A stretch of 64,000 bases of DNA, from NCBI GenBank assembly GCA_015657535.1, contig JADHZB010001368.1, positions 108,537 to 172,536 of the forward strand. The letters run 5' to 3'. The position numbers were made by a program, and so were the translations under genes. This stretch comes from Nephromyces sp. MM_2019 (Eukaryota; Apicomplexa; Aconoidasida; Nephromycida). This document shows, one piece after another, positions 52,801 to 63,750 of the stretch; position 1 is the stretch's first letter; each line of letters begins with the position of its first letter. The notes under the pieces were generated by a model, which was not told the DNA's origin, searched no databases, and saw nothing but the letters and a program-made list of their open reading frames with translations.

Positions 52801-55400
52801 CTTTAGATCGTATGATCGTTGTGTATGCCTTTTGTGGGTGCATCTATAAGGATTACTTCCATGCGTATGCGTGTGTCCTTTGGTAACATTTTTTTTTGTG
52901 TGTATATATAAAAGTTCACTCGCTGTATATACACCAATTTCTCCATTATAAAGGTGTGTGTGTATGTTGTGCTACCAGTTTTGTTCACTTTTTCTGCCCC
53001 TTATGCTGCTCGCTTAATTTTTTCGACCCAAAATCTCTCAAAAAACGAAAGAAGACTACTCAAATGAAGCAAAAACGTCCATAAATCATTGTAAAATCCT
53101 TGTTTTTGCCTTTTGTGTGTGTTTGCTTTGGATTTATAGGGGAATGGAGGAGTCTTGGCTAAACAGCTATGAGATGTTTGGTGATTTTGTCGTTCCTCGT
53201 TCTTCAAAGTAATCTGTTAGGGAAGCTTAGATAAGCTGACGCAACAAGAGTGATATTTGGATGTTTTTTGCTGCAATTTTGCTGCCTTTTGTTGTTACTT
53301 CCTCTTCAAGCGTCGTGTTTGTGGATGAAGATGGTATTTATGCCTTATTACAGAGTGGATTTTCGCAGTGCGCTTCCTTCACCAAGTTGCTCGTGCTGGA
53401 AGGATCGTCTCGTGTGTTTCTGTAGTTTTCAGTGTGTGTTACTTTTTGTTTTACTCGTTAAGCTTTCTCTGGTTTAGTTTACCTTGCTTTGGCTTTTTGT
53501 ACTTTTTTTTTCTGTTTCTTGTTTTATTTGCTGCTTCTTATTCGTTGCTTCTTGTTCACTGCTTCTTCTGTGCTACTTCTTTTTTTTCTTTTTCTCCTTT
53601 CTCCTCTTTTTCTCACCTTCTCTACTTCTTTTTCATCTTCCTTTTCTTCCCTTTCTTCCCTTCTCTCGTTTATAATTCGCTCATCTTCAAGTTTTCTTCA
53701 TTCTCTTCAGGAAGTTTCGTGTTGAAGCTGATAGTGAGGGATCAACTCTGTGGAGCGTTACTTTGTTCAAGTCGGCCTTAGAGGCCTTCACTGTAACCGC
53801 TCGAGAAAACAGGAAAGTGTGTGTGTGAGTCTGTGTACATATATTGAGGTGTGTGTGCGTGTGTGTACGTGTGTGTGCGTGCTTTGTCTCATGTATCCTA
53901 GAAATATGAGTACGAAGAATCTAACTGCTTTTTTCTTCTTGGTTTGATATTGTTTCATCGCCTTGTTCAACAGGTTTTTAATTAGAACATTTTCATTCAG
54001 CCCTTTGGACTATGAGAGAGGACTACAGAAGCGCTCAGTAGCAGAGAGTGAGAGGGCTAAGCAAGAGGTGCGTGTGTGTGTATCTTTTCTGACGAACATG
54101 CGTGTGTGCTTGTATCTTTTGTGATGAGTAAGTGTGCGTGTATCTCTTGTGAGAAGCTTGCGTGTGTCTACTTTATGTAATGAGACGAGCGTGCGTGTCT
54201 GTGCGTGCATCCTGTAGTTACCTCTTCTTAATACCAAAGTGATAAATGCTCCTTCGTGCATCTAATTCAGGTGAAATTCATTTTTTAAAAACCTCCATAT
54301 TCACGCACACACACACAAATACACACACACACACACAGATCATTTTGTTGGTGTTTTCTCCCCTTTCCACTTGTAGGCTTTTCTTAGTCGGCTTTGCCTA
54401 GCAGCTTTCTCAGATGTATTCGTCGCCTGGATGCACTTAAAGGCTTTGAGGTTAGCCCTATATGAGCGGATAGGTTTTCCCCTTCCTAGTATATGAGACG
54501 TGTGTGTGTGGTTCAAAAGCCTCGCATGGGATGCTCATTGCAAACAACACACTCAGTAGACATTTTTTTTGTTGGCATGAAGAGGATGCATCTTCTTTCT
54601 TTCGCCTTTTTGTAGGAATCTCTGTCTTTTTCTATGAAATTGCTGCTATTTTTTCTTCTTTTAACTTTAGTTTTTTGCTGATAACGAATGTTTGAAGCAT
54701 TGAGAAAGTGTGCTTTGTTTGCTTTTTTCCTTGAAGAAGAGGGGATAAGTGCACAGGAGCACACACGCACACACACTACATTTCCTCTTGTTTACTTAGG
54801 GTGTTTTGTGAAACTATTCTCCGTTTTGGCTTACCGCCAAAGTTTGCTTCCTTCATCTTTCGCCCAAAGAAATCCGCGGAAAACCGTCTTCACAAAGAAA
54901 TGAAGGAGTGCTTATCTTCGTTGGATGTGTTTTCTAGTCTCTTCAAAAAAGGTGTGTGTGTGGGTGTGTGTGTTAATGTATGTGTGTGTGTTATTGTGTG
55001 TGTGTGAGTTGTGTGTATGTGGTGTGTGCTACGTTTTTTCTATGAAATTTCAATTTTTAAAAAATTTTTGCCCAAAGATTTTCTCTCTTGATTGAAGGCT
55101 CTTCTGGTAGTTTGAAATCTTCAGCTTGTTCAATTTTCAGCCTTTAAAACCCGAGAAATCTCTCACTATCGAAATCATGAAATCGCCATGTTTCTCAGAA
55201 ACTTTCTCGACGTTTTTCCCTCTTCTTCTGTTGCCTTTCATCGTATTTGTTCTTGCTTTTTCTCTCGGAAAACGTATTTTACTGTTTGTTTGCTTCACTC
55301 AGGGAAAGCGTCTTCTCTGAGCTGGAAATCTTCAAACTCTAGCGAGGAAAAGGTGTATCCCTATGTCTTCCTCTCAATCATGCCATTGGCTCACGTTTAG
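49818..55400 (+). CDS. V-type H+-ATPase V1 subunit C, 10 inferred exons
   Basis: Peripheral-stalk subunit that links the V1 and V0 parts of the vacuolar proton pump and takes part in reversible assembly (homologous to yeast Vma5). Exons: 49818-50115, 50755-50849, 51531-51622, 52147-52257, 53140-53208, 53711-53818, 53974-54067, 54377-54450, 54800-54951, 55303-55400 (TAG). Sum 1191 nt, 396 residues, close to the usual 380-390. Matches seen in order: QYWIIGASIDE at the N-terminus, FDVPLNFKFGSFDNLI, YINRFVWDDAKFPRSRYL, EHLITVIVCVPR, MFGDFVVPRSSK, LWSVTLFKSALEAF, AWMHLKALRVF, ETILRFGLPPKFASF, and the C-terminal YPYVFLSIMPL. Exon 6 has no GT donor at the position that would give a gapless protein; with GT at 53819 two residues (Lys-Val) are added. 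All other junctions are GT-AG and in phase. It is very likely complete. Confidence 0.94.
54301..54338. repeat. CA run before a 3' splice site
   Basis: CACGCACACACACACAAATA followed by CACACACACACACAC, about 40 bp before the acceptor at 54376 of V-ATPase intron 7. The same intron begins with TG runs (GTGCGTGTGTGTG at 54068). Confidence 0.9.
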
Positions 55401-55659
55401 CTCGTTAGCGCCACACACTGCAAGTTCTCAAAGAAAACGGCAAAATTATCGGCGTTTTGATGATTTTTTTAGGCGTTTTTCCTCACTCTGGGATGATAAT
55501 TTCCTCATTTTTGTCGTTTTCTACGAAATGTTTTGGATGAAGTTCGTACTTATCGCACTATAGATGTGCGTTTGATGTTTTGAGTGCTGAATCTTTGATC
55601 AAGAGGGGGAAGGGGAGGTAGGAGAAGAAGCGAGGACGGAGAAGCAGAGAAGTCCAAGA
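55401..55659. other. Downstream flank of the V-ATPase gene
   Basis: Short AT-rich stretch after the stop codon, presumably 3' UTR and spacer. A frame continues from upstream but shows nothing gene-like. Confidence 0.4.
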
Positions 55660-55965
55660 AAAAGGGAAACACAACAAGTAGAGAGAGAAGCCTAAGAAGA
55701 GGAAAGCTTAAGAAGAGAAACTCTCAAGTAGAAGAGAGACACACAAGTAGAATGAGAAAACCCCATGAAGAAGGGAAACACACAAGTAGAGAGAGAAGCC
55801 TAAGAAGAGGAAAGCTTAAGAAGAAGAGAAACTCTCAAGTAGAAGAGAGACACACAAGTAGAAAGAGAAAACCCCATGAAGAAGGGAAACACAACAAGTA
55901 GAGAGAGAAGCCTAAGAAGAAGATAAACTTAAGAAGAGGAGAAGCCCGAGAAGAAGCAGAGGCAG
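55660..55965. repeat. 110-bp purine-rich tandem repeat, about 2.7 copies
   Basis: AAGGGAAACACAACAAGTAG or its variant AAGGGAAACACACAAGTAG starts at 55662, 55771 and 55882, giving periods of 109 and 111 bp. Each unit contains GAGAGAGAAGCCTAAGAAGA and AACTCTCAAGTAGAAGAGAG. The array is over 80 percent purine by eye and ends in degenerate GAAGAAG words. Confidence 0.95.
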
Positions 55966-56880
55966 AAACTGCTTTCTTCCCAAAAATTTGGGGGTTTTCT
56001 CCAACGATTAAACGTTTAAAGATTGTTTTTTGCTAATTAAAGCGTCTCTTCTGAATACTGATTTCCTACATGATAATTTGATGAATAGTTTATGGGGTTT
56101 TTGTGTTTGTGTTTGTGTTTGCGTGTGTGTGTGTGTGTATTTTTAAACTTAAGTGCTGGAAAATATGCTTAGTTGATATGTTTTTTTCTGGGTTTTTTAG
56201 TGTTGAGATTCCATTTCATAATGATAGCATACAGTTCTTTCACTTAGAAGTAAAAACATAATCTTTAAGCAGAGAAATTGCCTTTTCTCACTTAAAAATC
56301 GCGAGTGTGTATTGCATCTATCGAAGATACATATGAAGATGAATAGCTTTCTGTCCGTACTTGTGATCCCGGGCTTGGTTCCCACTTTTGCTTGACGTTT
56401 TTTCGAGTTTTCAGCTAAAAAAGCACACATTTCGGTTGTCTTTGTGTTTTGTTATAGTCGTGTGTGTGCTATTCATTCTGCGAATCGTAGCTGCTTACAG
56501 AGCCTGGTAAGCGACCACCCTGTTTGCCAAATGGTGGTGGTTATTGCAACATGGTGCAGGTTGTTGTGTTTGAGCTTTGTTACAGTCTAGTGTGTGGACT
56601 TTGTTGCAGTCTAGTGTGTGGATACTCTCGGGCTAGTGTGTGTTGTGTTGTGCGCTTTCTGAGGCTATTGTGCGTGCCTTATCTCACAATATTTTGTGTG
56701 CGTTATCTCGCAGTATGCTGCGTGAGTTATTCCACAATTTTTTGTATGTGCTAGCGCATAACCGAGGCTGGATGTACTGCTCTACTCTTCATATGCAAGT
56801 AATAAGGAAATATCTTTGCTTCTTCCTCATCACACACACACACTAGTGATTTGCACTAGCCCCTTGTTTGGACGTCTTTT
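55966..56880. other. TG-containing spacer
   Basis: Contains a TG run at 56122-56140 and GTGTGTG words up to 56700, in the style of the + strand introns. No exon could be supported. Confidence 0.4.
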
Positions 56881-56881
56881 A

Positions 56882-57315
56882 ATGGGTTTTTCTCTAGGAT
56901 TTTTGCATAGCTTCTTCACTTACAAGAGAGTATTGGAAGAGTTCAATGCTGTTAGTTTCCACTATGAAGCTCAGAGTGTGTGTGGTTTATGGGCATATAC
57001 TATCTGTTAGTGTTAAGTCAGTGCTGTGTGTTCTTGTGATGAGCTTACGCTGCTTCTTCACCTGTAGATGCTGCTAGTGATATCCTTGATGAAAGCTGTG
57101 TGTGCGAATCGATACTTTTACAGCGTTACCCTGTAGTTCTAATGACACACCACAGCATCGTTTTATACTAGAACTTCCATATCAGCAGGATATACAACGC
57201 GCACACGAAGCTCAAAACGAAGCTGCCAGAATCTTACGAAGATATCTTGGTATTGATGTATACTGTGATTGAGTTAGAGCTAAACACTATAGGTGATTGG
57301 AGCAAGACACTCTAA
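56882..57315 (+). CDS. Possible small unrecognised gene (exon fragments)
   Basis: From an ATG at 56882 the frame reads MGFSLGFLHSFFTYKRVLEE and then FNAVSFHYEAQ up to a GTGTGTG donor near 56977. After the acceptor at 57067 a second piece reads NAASDILDESCVCESILLQR in matching phase and stops at 57171. A third open piece (57172-57270) can be read as QRAHEAQNEAARILRRYLG or, in another frame, as YEDILVLMYTVIELELNTIG. Which frame is coding, if any, is unclear. The amphipathic-helix look and the splice motifs are the only support. Confidence 0.25.
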
Positions 57316-58255
57316 CTAAGCCCCTAATCTAGCACTCTAGCTAATGATAATGAGAAGGCATTCTTCTCGGCTAAGCTCAGCTTAGCTGGTTTACTCACTA
57401 GCTGGAGGTTCTGGTTCTTATGGTGACGATTAGCTGGAAATATTAGCTGAGCTCACCGAAGAGATACTACTGAAACTATGTGTGTGCCATGTGTGTGAAT
57501 GTTGAATGTGGCAAGTTTTTACATAGGAGTGCTACTAACACACACAAGAGAAAAAAGCTAGCCCTTGGATTCGCTAAGGTGCTAGCTTATTAAAGCTTGA
57601 GATGAGGTAGCTATGAAGATAAGCATTTAACGTTTCATTCCATTGAGACAGAAAGAAAGGGGAGCCAGAAATACTCATTAATGCTGTATTGTATGAAAAA
57701 GGGTAGCCAGAGAAGAAACAGGAGGAATCATCATATCAGCAAGTGCTGTGTGTTGGTTTCTTTCTTTCGCTCTGTGTGTGGGTTACCTTTTTTTTATGCG
57801 TGTATCTCTCTCTGGGTACTCACGTTGGCGCTTCCCTCTGTACATAAATTGGCACCTCTGTGCGTGTGTGCACGAACTGGTGTGTGCGCGCATTAGCTTC
57901 TCTGTGTGTGTGCGCATTAGCTTCTCTGTGTGTGTGTCGCCTGTTTCTCTCTGTGGGTGTACGTTAGCTCCTCTTCCTCTTCTTTCCCAAACTACTTTTC
58001 CTTGCTGAATAAACTTAGAAACCTTCACCTACATGAATTTCCTTTAGAATTTCGATAAAAGCAGAGATTCAAGGGAAAACGACAATTTTTAAGGATTTTT
58101 CAAAATTCGACTTTTTTGGCTTAAAAAAAGAGATTTCCTTCTTCAGCCATTTGTTTTTTCATTTCAGAAGCTTCATTTCATCTTTGAACTGATGTTGGAA
58201 AAGAAAAAAAGGAAAAATCTTCTATCTCTGGAAAAATTGCGATTTTTTTCGTTTT

Positions 58256-58552
58256 CTAGAACCTTCTTTGTAGATATTCCCCCTCTTTATCTCGATAACT
58301 GCTTGTATATATAGCAGTTTTGTGATATTGCTTGTTTTTGAGAAAATTGGAAGCTCCATCATCATCTTCTGTATCTTGAGCATCTTCATCTTCGTTGTCA
58401 TCGTCATCGTCATCATCTTCATCATCATTTCCATCATCTTCATCATCTTTTCTTTGCTGATTCACGTAATTTACGTAGAAACTACAATCTTCAAAATCTT
58501 TAGAACAATTCTGTGAGGAGGAAGGAGGGCGGCCTTCATCTTTCGCACTCAT
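58256..58552 (-). CDS. Possible small acidic protein
   Basis: Open frame of 98 codons starting MSAKDEGRPPSSSQNCSKDF, followed by EDCSFYVNYVNQQRK, an Asp/Glu run of about 35 residues, and a C-terminal part with SNFLKNKQYHKTAIYTSSYR. The acidic run is a (GAT/GAA)n simple repeat, so length alone proves little; the non-repetitive ends argue for a real exon. No family recognised. It would be transcribed away from the large gene at 59724. Confidence 0.35.
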   Translation of the reverse strand: MSAKDEGRPPSSSQNCSKDFEDCSFYVNYVNQQRKDDEDDGNDDEDDDDDDDNEDEDAQDTEDDDGASNFLKNKQYHKTAIYTSSYRDKEGEYLQRRF

Positions 58553-59723
58553 TTCTCTGATACGAGAGATGTAGAGGATTTGTTAGTTGAAGGGAACGAA
58601 AGAGCATAAAACGAAGATGGTGAATATGAGAGGAGAAAAAAGAGGGAAATGCATTTTTGTAGGAGAATAAAAAGAAAGCGTCATTCTATTGGGAGTAGTA
58701 AAAAAAACATTTTATTGAGAGAAGATGAAGAAGAGAACATGAGTCTTATCTAATTAGAAGAAAACATCATCTTGGTCGGAGAAAAAGAAGAAAACATCTT
58801 TTTAAAGTATTTTTTTTGCTAATTATCTCTATTGTACCAACTTTTGTCTTTATGATAGTGTAGATTCCTTTTTTTTGAAAAAATGAGGAAATTGGCGAAG
58901 AACAAACGAAGAAGCTCTGCTTCTTCAGACTCAACAAAATACAGAGAAATTCTCTGTGAAAACTAGTGTTTGGTGCAGTTATATATCAACTTCACAGCAT
59001 CAGATGAAGCAGAAGAGGTAATACTCAAAAAAATGAAGAAATTCTTCTTTTACATGCAAAAAGCCGGCAATGGAGTTGATTTTTTGTGAGTTGATGAAGT
59101 TTTCGCTTTTTCTCTTCATCACACACTTTGTGTGTCAATTCTCCTGTATTTTCCCCTTTCTCCTTCGCTTTTTGTTAATCTATAGCTTCCGCTTCTTCTT
59201 CTTTTTCGAGAGAAGAATTTGCCAAAAATTATATTTTTTTTGTATTTAGCGTCTGCTTCACTCTTACACCGTTTTCTTCTGTATCGTATAAATTTGGGTT
59301 CTTTCTTCTTCTTCATCTTATATTTTATTACAAAATGGTTCTGTTTGTCTTCATACTACTTCATTAACTTTTTCTTGCATCTATCCTTGTCTTGATCTTC
59401 ATCTTTTCCCTTGTACCCCCTCCTACCCTCCTCCACCCCCTATTAACTCCGCAATTTTTGGTGTAAAAATCATCATTTTCATCCTTTTTAGTTTTTCCCT
59501 TCTTATTTCAAAATTTTCCTGCTTCCACCAAGATGATGCGCTAAACACACACACGTTCAACTACTGATCTTCAACTTTCTTTCCCACCAACGGCTAAACA
59601 GCTGCAGACTACAGATATCAAACATCACACAGTTTTCTAGCCTAAAGCAAGTGAAGGTAGGCAATCAAATGCAGACCTTTGACTTTGAAAGGAGGATTTT
59701 ACGTGGAATCCTTTTCTTTGAAG
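58553..59723. other. Spacer and probable leader of the downstream gene
   Basis: AT-rich with pyrimidine-rich stretches (59380-59450 and 59510-59600) just before the large + strand gene. No exon could be supported. Confidence 0.4.
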
Positions 59724-62700
59724 ATGATTTCTTTAAAATTTCTTCAAATTCGTGCTTTTTCTTCGAAATCCACTTCTTTTCCGGCTTATCCTCCAAAGTT
59801 TTCTCCAGATTCCGCTTTTTGCGGTAGATTTACCGTTTCAAATACTCCCTCTTCTAAAGAGCTTCCTTCCTCATTGCAGATGCACGCAAACTGTGTGCGA
59901 CTGTACTTTGAAGTGGAACAAAGACGCTGTAAGAGGCCGAAATGGATACGCAATCAATGCAATCTTCTGTGGAAAAAATTTGCTTTCCTCCTCTCCCACC
60001 CTGTTGTACACACTTGCGAATCTTCATGGCCTCAATTGAAGAGCTTACATCTCGCGATTTCTGCTCTTTCAAAGCTTCCAGCTTCGACTATCGATGAAGA
60101 ACTCTTGGCAAGGCTTATGCGAGCTATTGGTGGCTTTTTGCTCATTCAAAGAGATTCTATCTCCTTGCATGATATTGTGTGTGTGGCTGAATCATATCTG
60201 AAGATGCTGTCTCTACATGGTGGTGGAGTGTTCAGCAGCAGAAATGAAGGTTCTCACGTTGAAGGTGTGATTGGAGAAATATTTTGGGATGATTTGAGCT
60301 TAAGTAGCTCTTCTTTCTCTCGTGTGTCTTTGTCTTCTTCCTCATCTTCAATGTTATATGCTGAAAGTGCGAATCTACAGGCTCTGAAAGAGTGCAAAGA
60401 TCGGGAAGATGCGGTGGGAAAAAAGATAGGAGAAGAATCTGAAGCCTGTAAATCTGCTAGAGTTACTAGTGCATCTTCTACTTCATTGCAAGCATCTCCG
60501 GAGCTTATTGAAGCTTTGCTTCCAAACACACGCGTATTCTTGAAAACATTGCTAGAGGTTGGATTGCTGAAAGGTTTGGAGGCTTCTTCTTCATCTTCTT
60601 CATCTTCTTTTTATCATTCACCACCATCTTCTTCTTTTTCTTCTTTATCATGTTCATCATCTTCTTATTCCTATCCTGCTCCTCCTTCTTCTCTTTCTTC
60701 TTCTCCTTCCCTTCTTCAAAGAAGCAATAGCACGCATGAATCTCCCGGCATAGCTTCGGTTCCTCTATCAGGTGTGTACATACATCATATCAAGCTTCTT
60801 TCTAAACTTTTGCGAGTTGCTTCAAAGCTACAGATAAGCTTGAAGGATGAAGCATTAACTGCTGCCTCATTGTGTGTGTCTCAATCGCTCAAAATGAAGG
60901 AGATTTGTTCGCTCAGCACGCTCTCACACCTTCTCTACGATTTCTCCAAGTTGGGAAGGCCTGCTTTCGTTGAAGAGGGAGCAAGAGCTCTTAGACTTGT
61001 TATGACTGGGATCGAGGAGTCTCAGGAAGATTTGAAGAGGAATATTCACTCACTTGGAGGCACTTTACAAGCCAAAAAGCAGGAAAATAATGAAAATTCT
61101 CATCAAAAACATCTTTTGGAACCCTTAACTGATGAAATTTGTGGTATTTCAGGCGAAGACTCCTCTCATCACTCCCATAATAAAGCTTCTTCATATCGTT
61201 TTTTTCACAAGAATTCTCAGCTTCATGCTACCCATTTTGATTGGGAAAAGGCATCAAAAATCGATTTGTGGATGATTTTATATGCTATTAGTCGATGTGT
61301 ATCTCCTGATTGGTTGGTTATACTGAGAATTTTACTCTCTTTAGCTGATTTTAAAGGTATTAATCAGCATGATTGGATGAAAATTCACAATGCCCTAACA
61401 CACAAGCAAATATTGAGATCGTTTGAGAAGGAGTGGAGCTTCAAAGTAGTTGAAGATGGCTTTTTGAGGCTTTTCAAACTGCTCAGAGATTTGAATTTTG
61501 AAGATACTTGGAACTCATTTTTTGGAAGCTTATTGCTAACGAAAAAGAACTGCTTCACTGAGGATGAAGATGAAATCACTCCTTTAAGGTCGAAAATTCA
61601 GCATAAAGCAGCTAGAAGAGAGGGAGCTAATGATTCTATAAAGCCAGGAATCTTAAGGCTTGAAGACAGAGTAGAATATTTGCGAAATTTACAGGAAAAC
61701 AGCTCTAGTATATGTGCTGAAGACACTGCATCTAGAGCTGCCTCTGATATGGATTTCACGCATCATCCTGTGTGTTGGACGGCTTTTTCACAAAGTCAGT
61801 ATGTTGAGCAGTACGAAACCTCTCTCTGTGAGGCAACAAGGTCGAATCTCAGTCAGTTGTTGCCTTATCGGAAGCAGGTTTCACCTCTTCAACCCTCTTA
61901 TGCTCCATATTCAAAGGAGAATCCTCGAAAAGTGTGTGTGCAGGAGAGGCCTCTAAAGCAGCTCATGTATGCGTTTCAGCAGCTTCCCAGTGCTTTGCAG
62001 GCTTCAGGAGTGTATCTACAGTTCTTTTCAATCTTCAAGCTCTTTATTGAGCCTTCTTTAGGGCGAAATGTGTGCAAATTGGATTATTCAGAGCTTCATA
62101 GCTTCGTCTCTGATGCAGGAAGGCTTTTTATCGACTTTCCTCAGTCTGCAAGAGCAAAGCGAGAGGCTTTGGATGTGAAAGAAGGCTCTATTCATAGTGA
62201 AGCTTCAACCTCAAGAAGCCTAAGCCTCAAGCTGGAGCATCTGATTCAACTTGCAGTGAAAGTTGCTGCCCCGTGCGAAGTAGCAGATGTGCCACAAACA
62301 CACGAGCGGAAAGAGTCTGAGCAGCTGCTGTGTGTAGAAAAAGATGATGTCATACACACACAGCAGCCGAGAGAATCTGAAGAGCTGCTCCTCCCAAAAG
62401 TTGATTGCACTGCAAAGCTGAGCATTTCAGATATTGATAAGCAGCGTGTGTGTTCCAGTCAAAAGCCTTCAATAAGCTGGAAAACAGCCAATTTGAGGCA
62501 GTTTTCGGGTAGAAAAAATGATGGAAATGACGTTTTCTTTGCATGTCCTACATTAGGATATGAAGAAGTACCCTGGAGAGAAAGCTCTGCCTTACAGTGG
62601 GTGTATTCGCCGTGTGTGCGTACGATTCATGGAGAAATCCTGAGAAGATTACCTGGAATGAGCCTTCATTCAATAGCTGAGATGCTGCAGACGTATAGGG

Positions 62701-63750
62701 CGAGATTGTTGTGTGTGCATCCCCAATCCTCGATAGGTGTGTATGAAAAAGAGAAGAAGGCATATCTCTCAGAAACTGACGTTTTCGCTCCCTCTTTGGA
62801 TCGAACATGCCTGTGTGTGTCGCCTTCATTACCCGTAGCTTCTTCAACGCTTTCCACTACTCCCTCTCATAGAATCGCTGAAAACTCCAGCAAAATCGCA
62901 GAGATCGGATATTCTCACTCAAGCGACGGTGCTGATGACTCTCTACCACTAGGAAAGACATTTCTTGAAGATAAAAAAGATGAAGATGAGGAATTTTCTC
63001 GGCTGCACATACACAAAGCTTTGAAACTGTCAAAGTCTCGTATGTTAAGCTCTTCAGAGATTTTTAAAGGGGTGGAGCTTCAAGAGCTTCTTATCACTGC
63101 TCGGCCAGTGATTTACGGATTTTTGAAGGGGCCAAAGGGAGGCTTTAAAGGGGCTGATCTTCTTGTCTTACTCTCTGTCTTTGATGGCAGTGAAAGATGT
63201 GATGCTGTGATTCGGGTAAGTTTTTGGTGTGTGTGTGTGTGTGGGTGGGTGTGTACTTGTGTGTGTGTGTGGGTGGGTGTGTACTTGTGTGTGTGTGTGG
63301 GTGGGTGTGTACTTGTGTGTGTGTGTGGGTGGGTGTGTGCTTGTGTATGTGGTGTGTTGATGTATGCATGCATGTATGTGTTTGTTTGTAGGTGTGTTAA
63401 TGTGTGTGTGTTTTTTTGTATGTCTCAATTTCTCTGTATATAAGTGCATATACCCTTGTTTGCCTCTGCATACTTTCTTGCGTATAAGTGAGAATCGGTG
63501 TGTGCTTCCAGTGCAGCTTACACACATGCGTGTGTGTTGCAAATATACAGACCACTAGTTATCGAAGCCAACCTTCTTCTGAAGTATAGCCTGTGTGTGT
63601 TAATATATGCTTCCAGGAACTATGCTGTGAGATCCTAGCCAGAAAACCATGGTTTGAAGCTTTAGCGCCGCTAGAGCTACTTGAAGCTGCTCGTGTGTTC
63701 AAAAAACTTCAGCAGTTTGAGCATACAAAGCGTAAGCTACTTATGAGAGA
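59724..63750 (+). CDS. Large helix-rich protein, probably mitochondrial (possible RAP/FASTK-like), 3' end outside window
   Basis: Exon 1 is 59724-63215 (1164 codons); its donor is GTAAGT at 63216. Exon 2 starts after TTCCAG at 63617 and probably ends at 63750 (an alternative donor lies at 63732). An acceptor-like TTTTCTAG ends at 63998, so a further exon probably begins at the window edge. The start MISLKFLQIRAFSSKS is basic, Ser-rich and acid-free, like a mitochondrial presequence; an in-frame TTG lies upstream, but the ATG is preferred. Leu-rich helical segments recur, such as LKSLHLAISALSKLP near residue 100 and APLELLEAARVFKKLQQFEH in exon 2. Their spacing recalls helical-repeat RNA-binding proteins of apicomplexan mitochondria (RAP/FASTK type), whose RAP domain would lie past the edge. 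A poly-Ser insert spans about residues 286-335. Without the C-terminus the family is a guess; the gene itself is certain. Confidence 0.85.
63222..63355. repeat. 28-bp TG/GGGTGGG tandem repeat after a 5' splice site
   Basis: GTGGGTGGGTGTGTACTTGT recurs with a 28-bp period (GTAC at 63253, 63281 and 63309), starting within 10 bp of the donor at 63216. The reading frame stays open through it, which artificially lengthens the large exon. Confidence 0.95.

Noticed and set aside
63216..63443. C-terminal extension of the large exon (Val/Cys/Gly-rich)
   Set aside because: It translates the TG/GGGTG repeat after a good GTAAGT donor; the next real exon starts at 63617.
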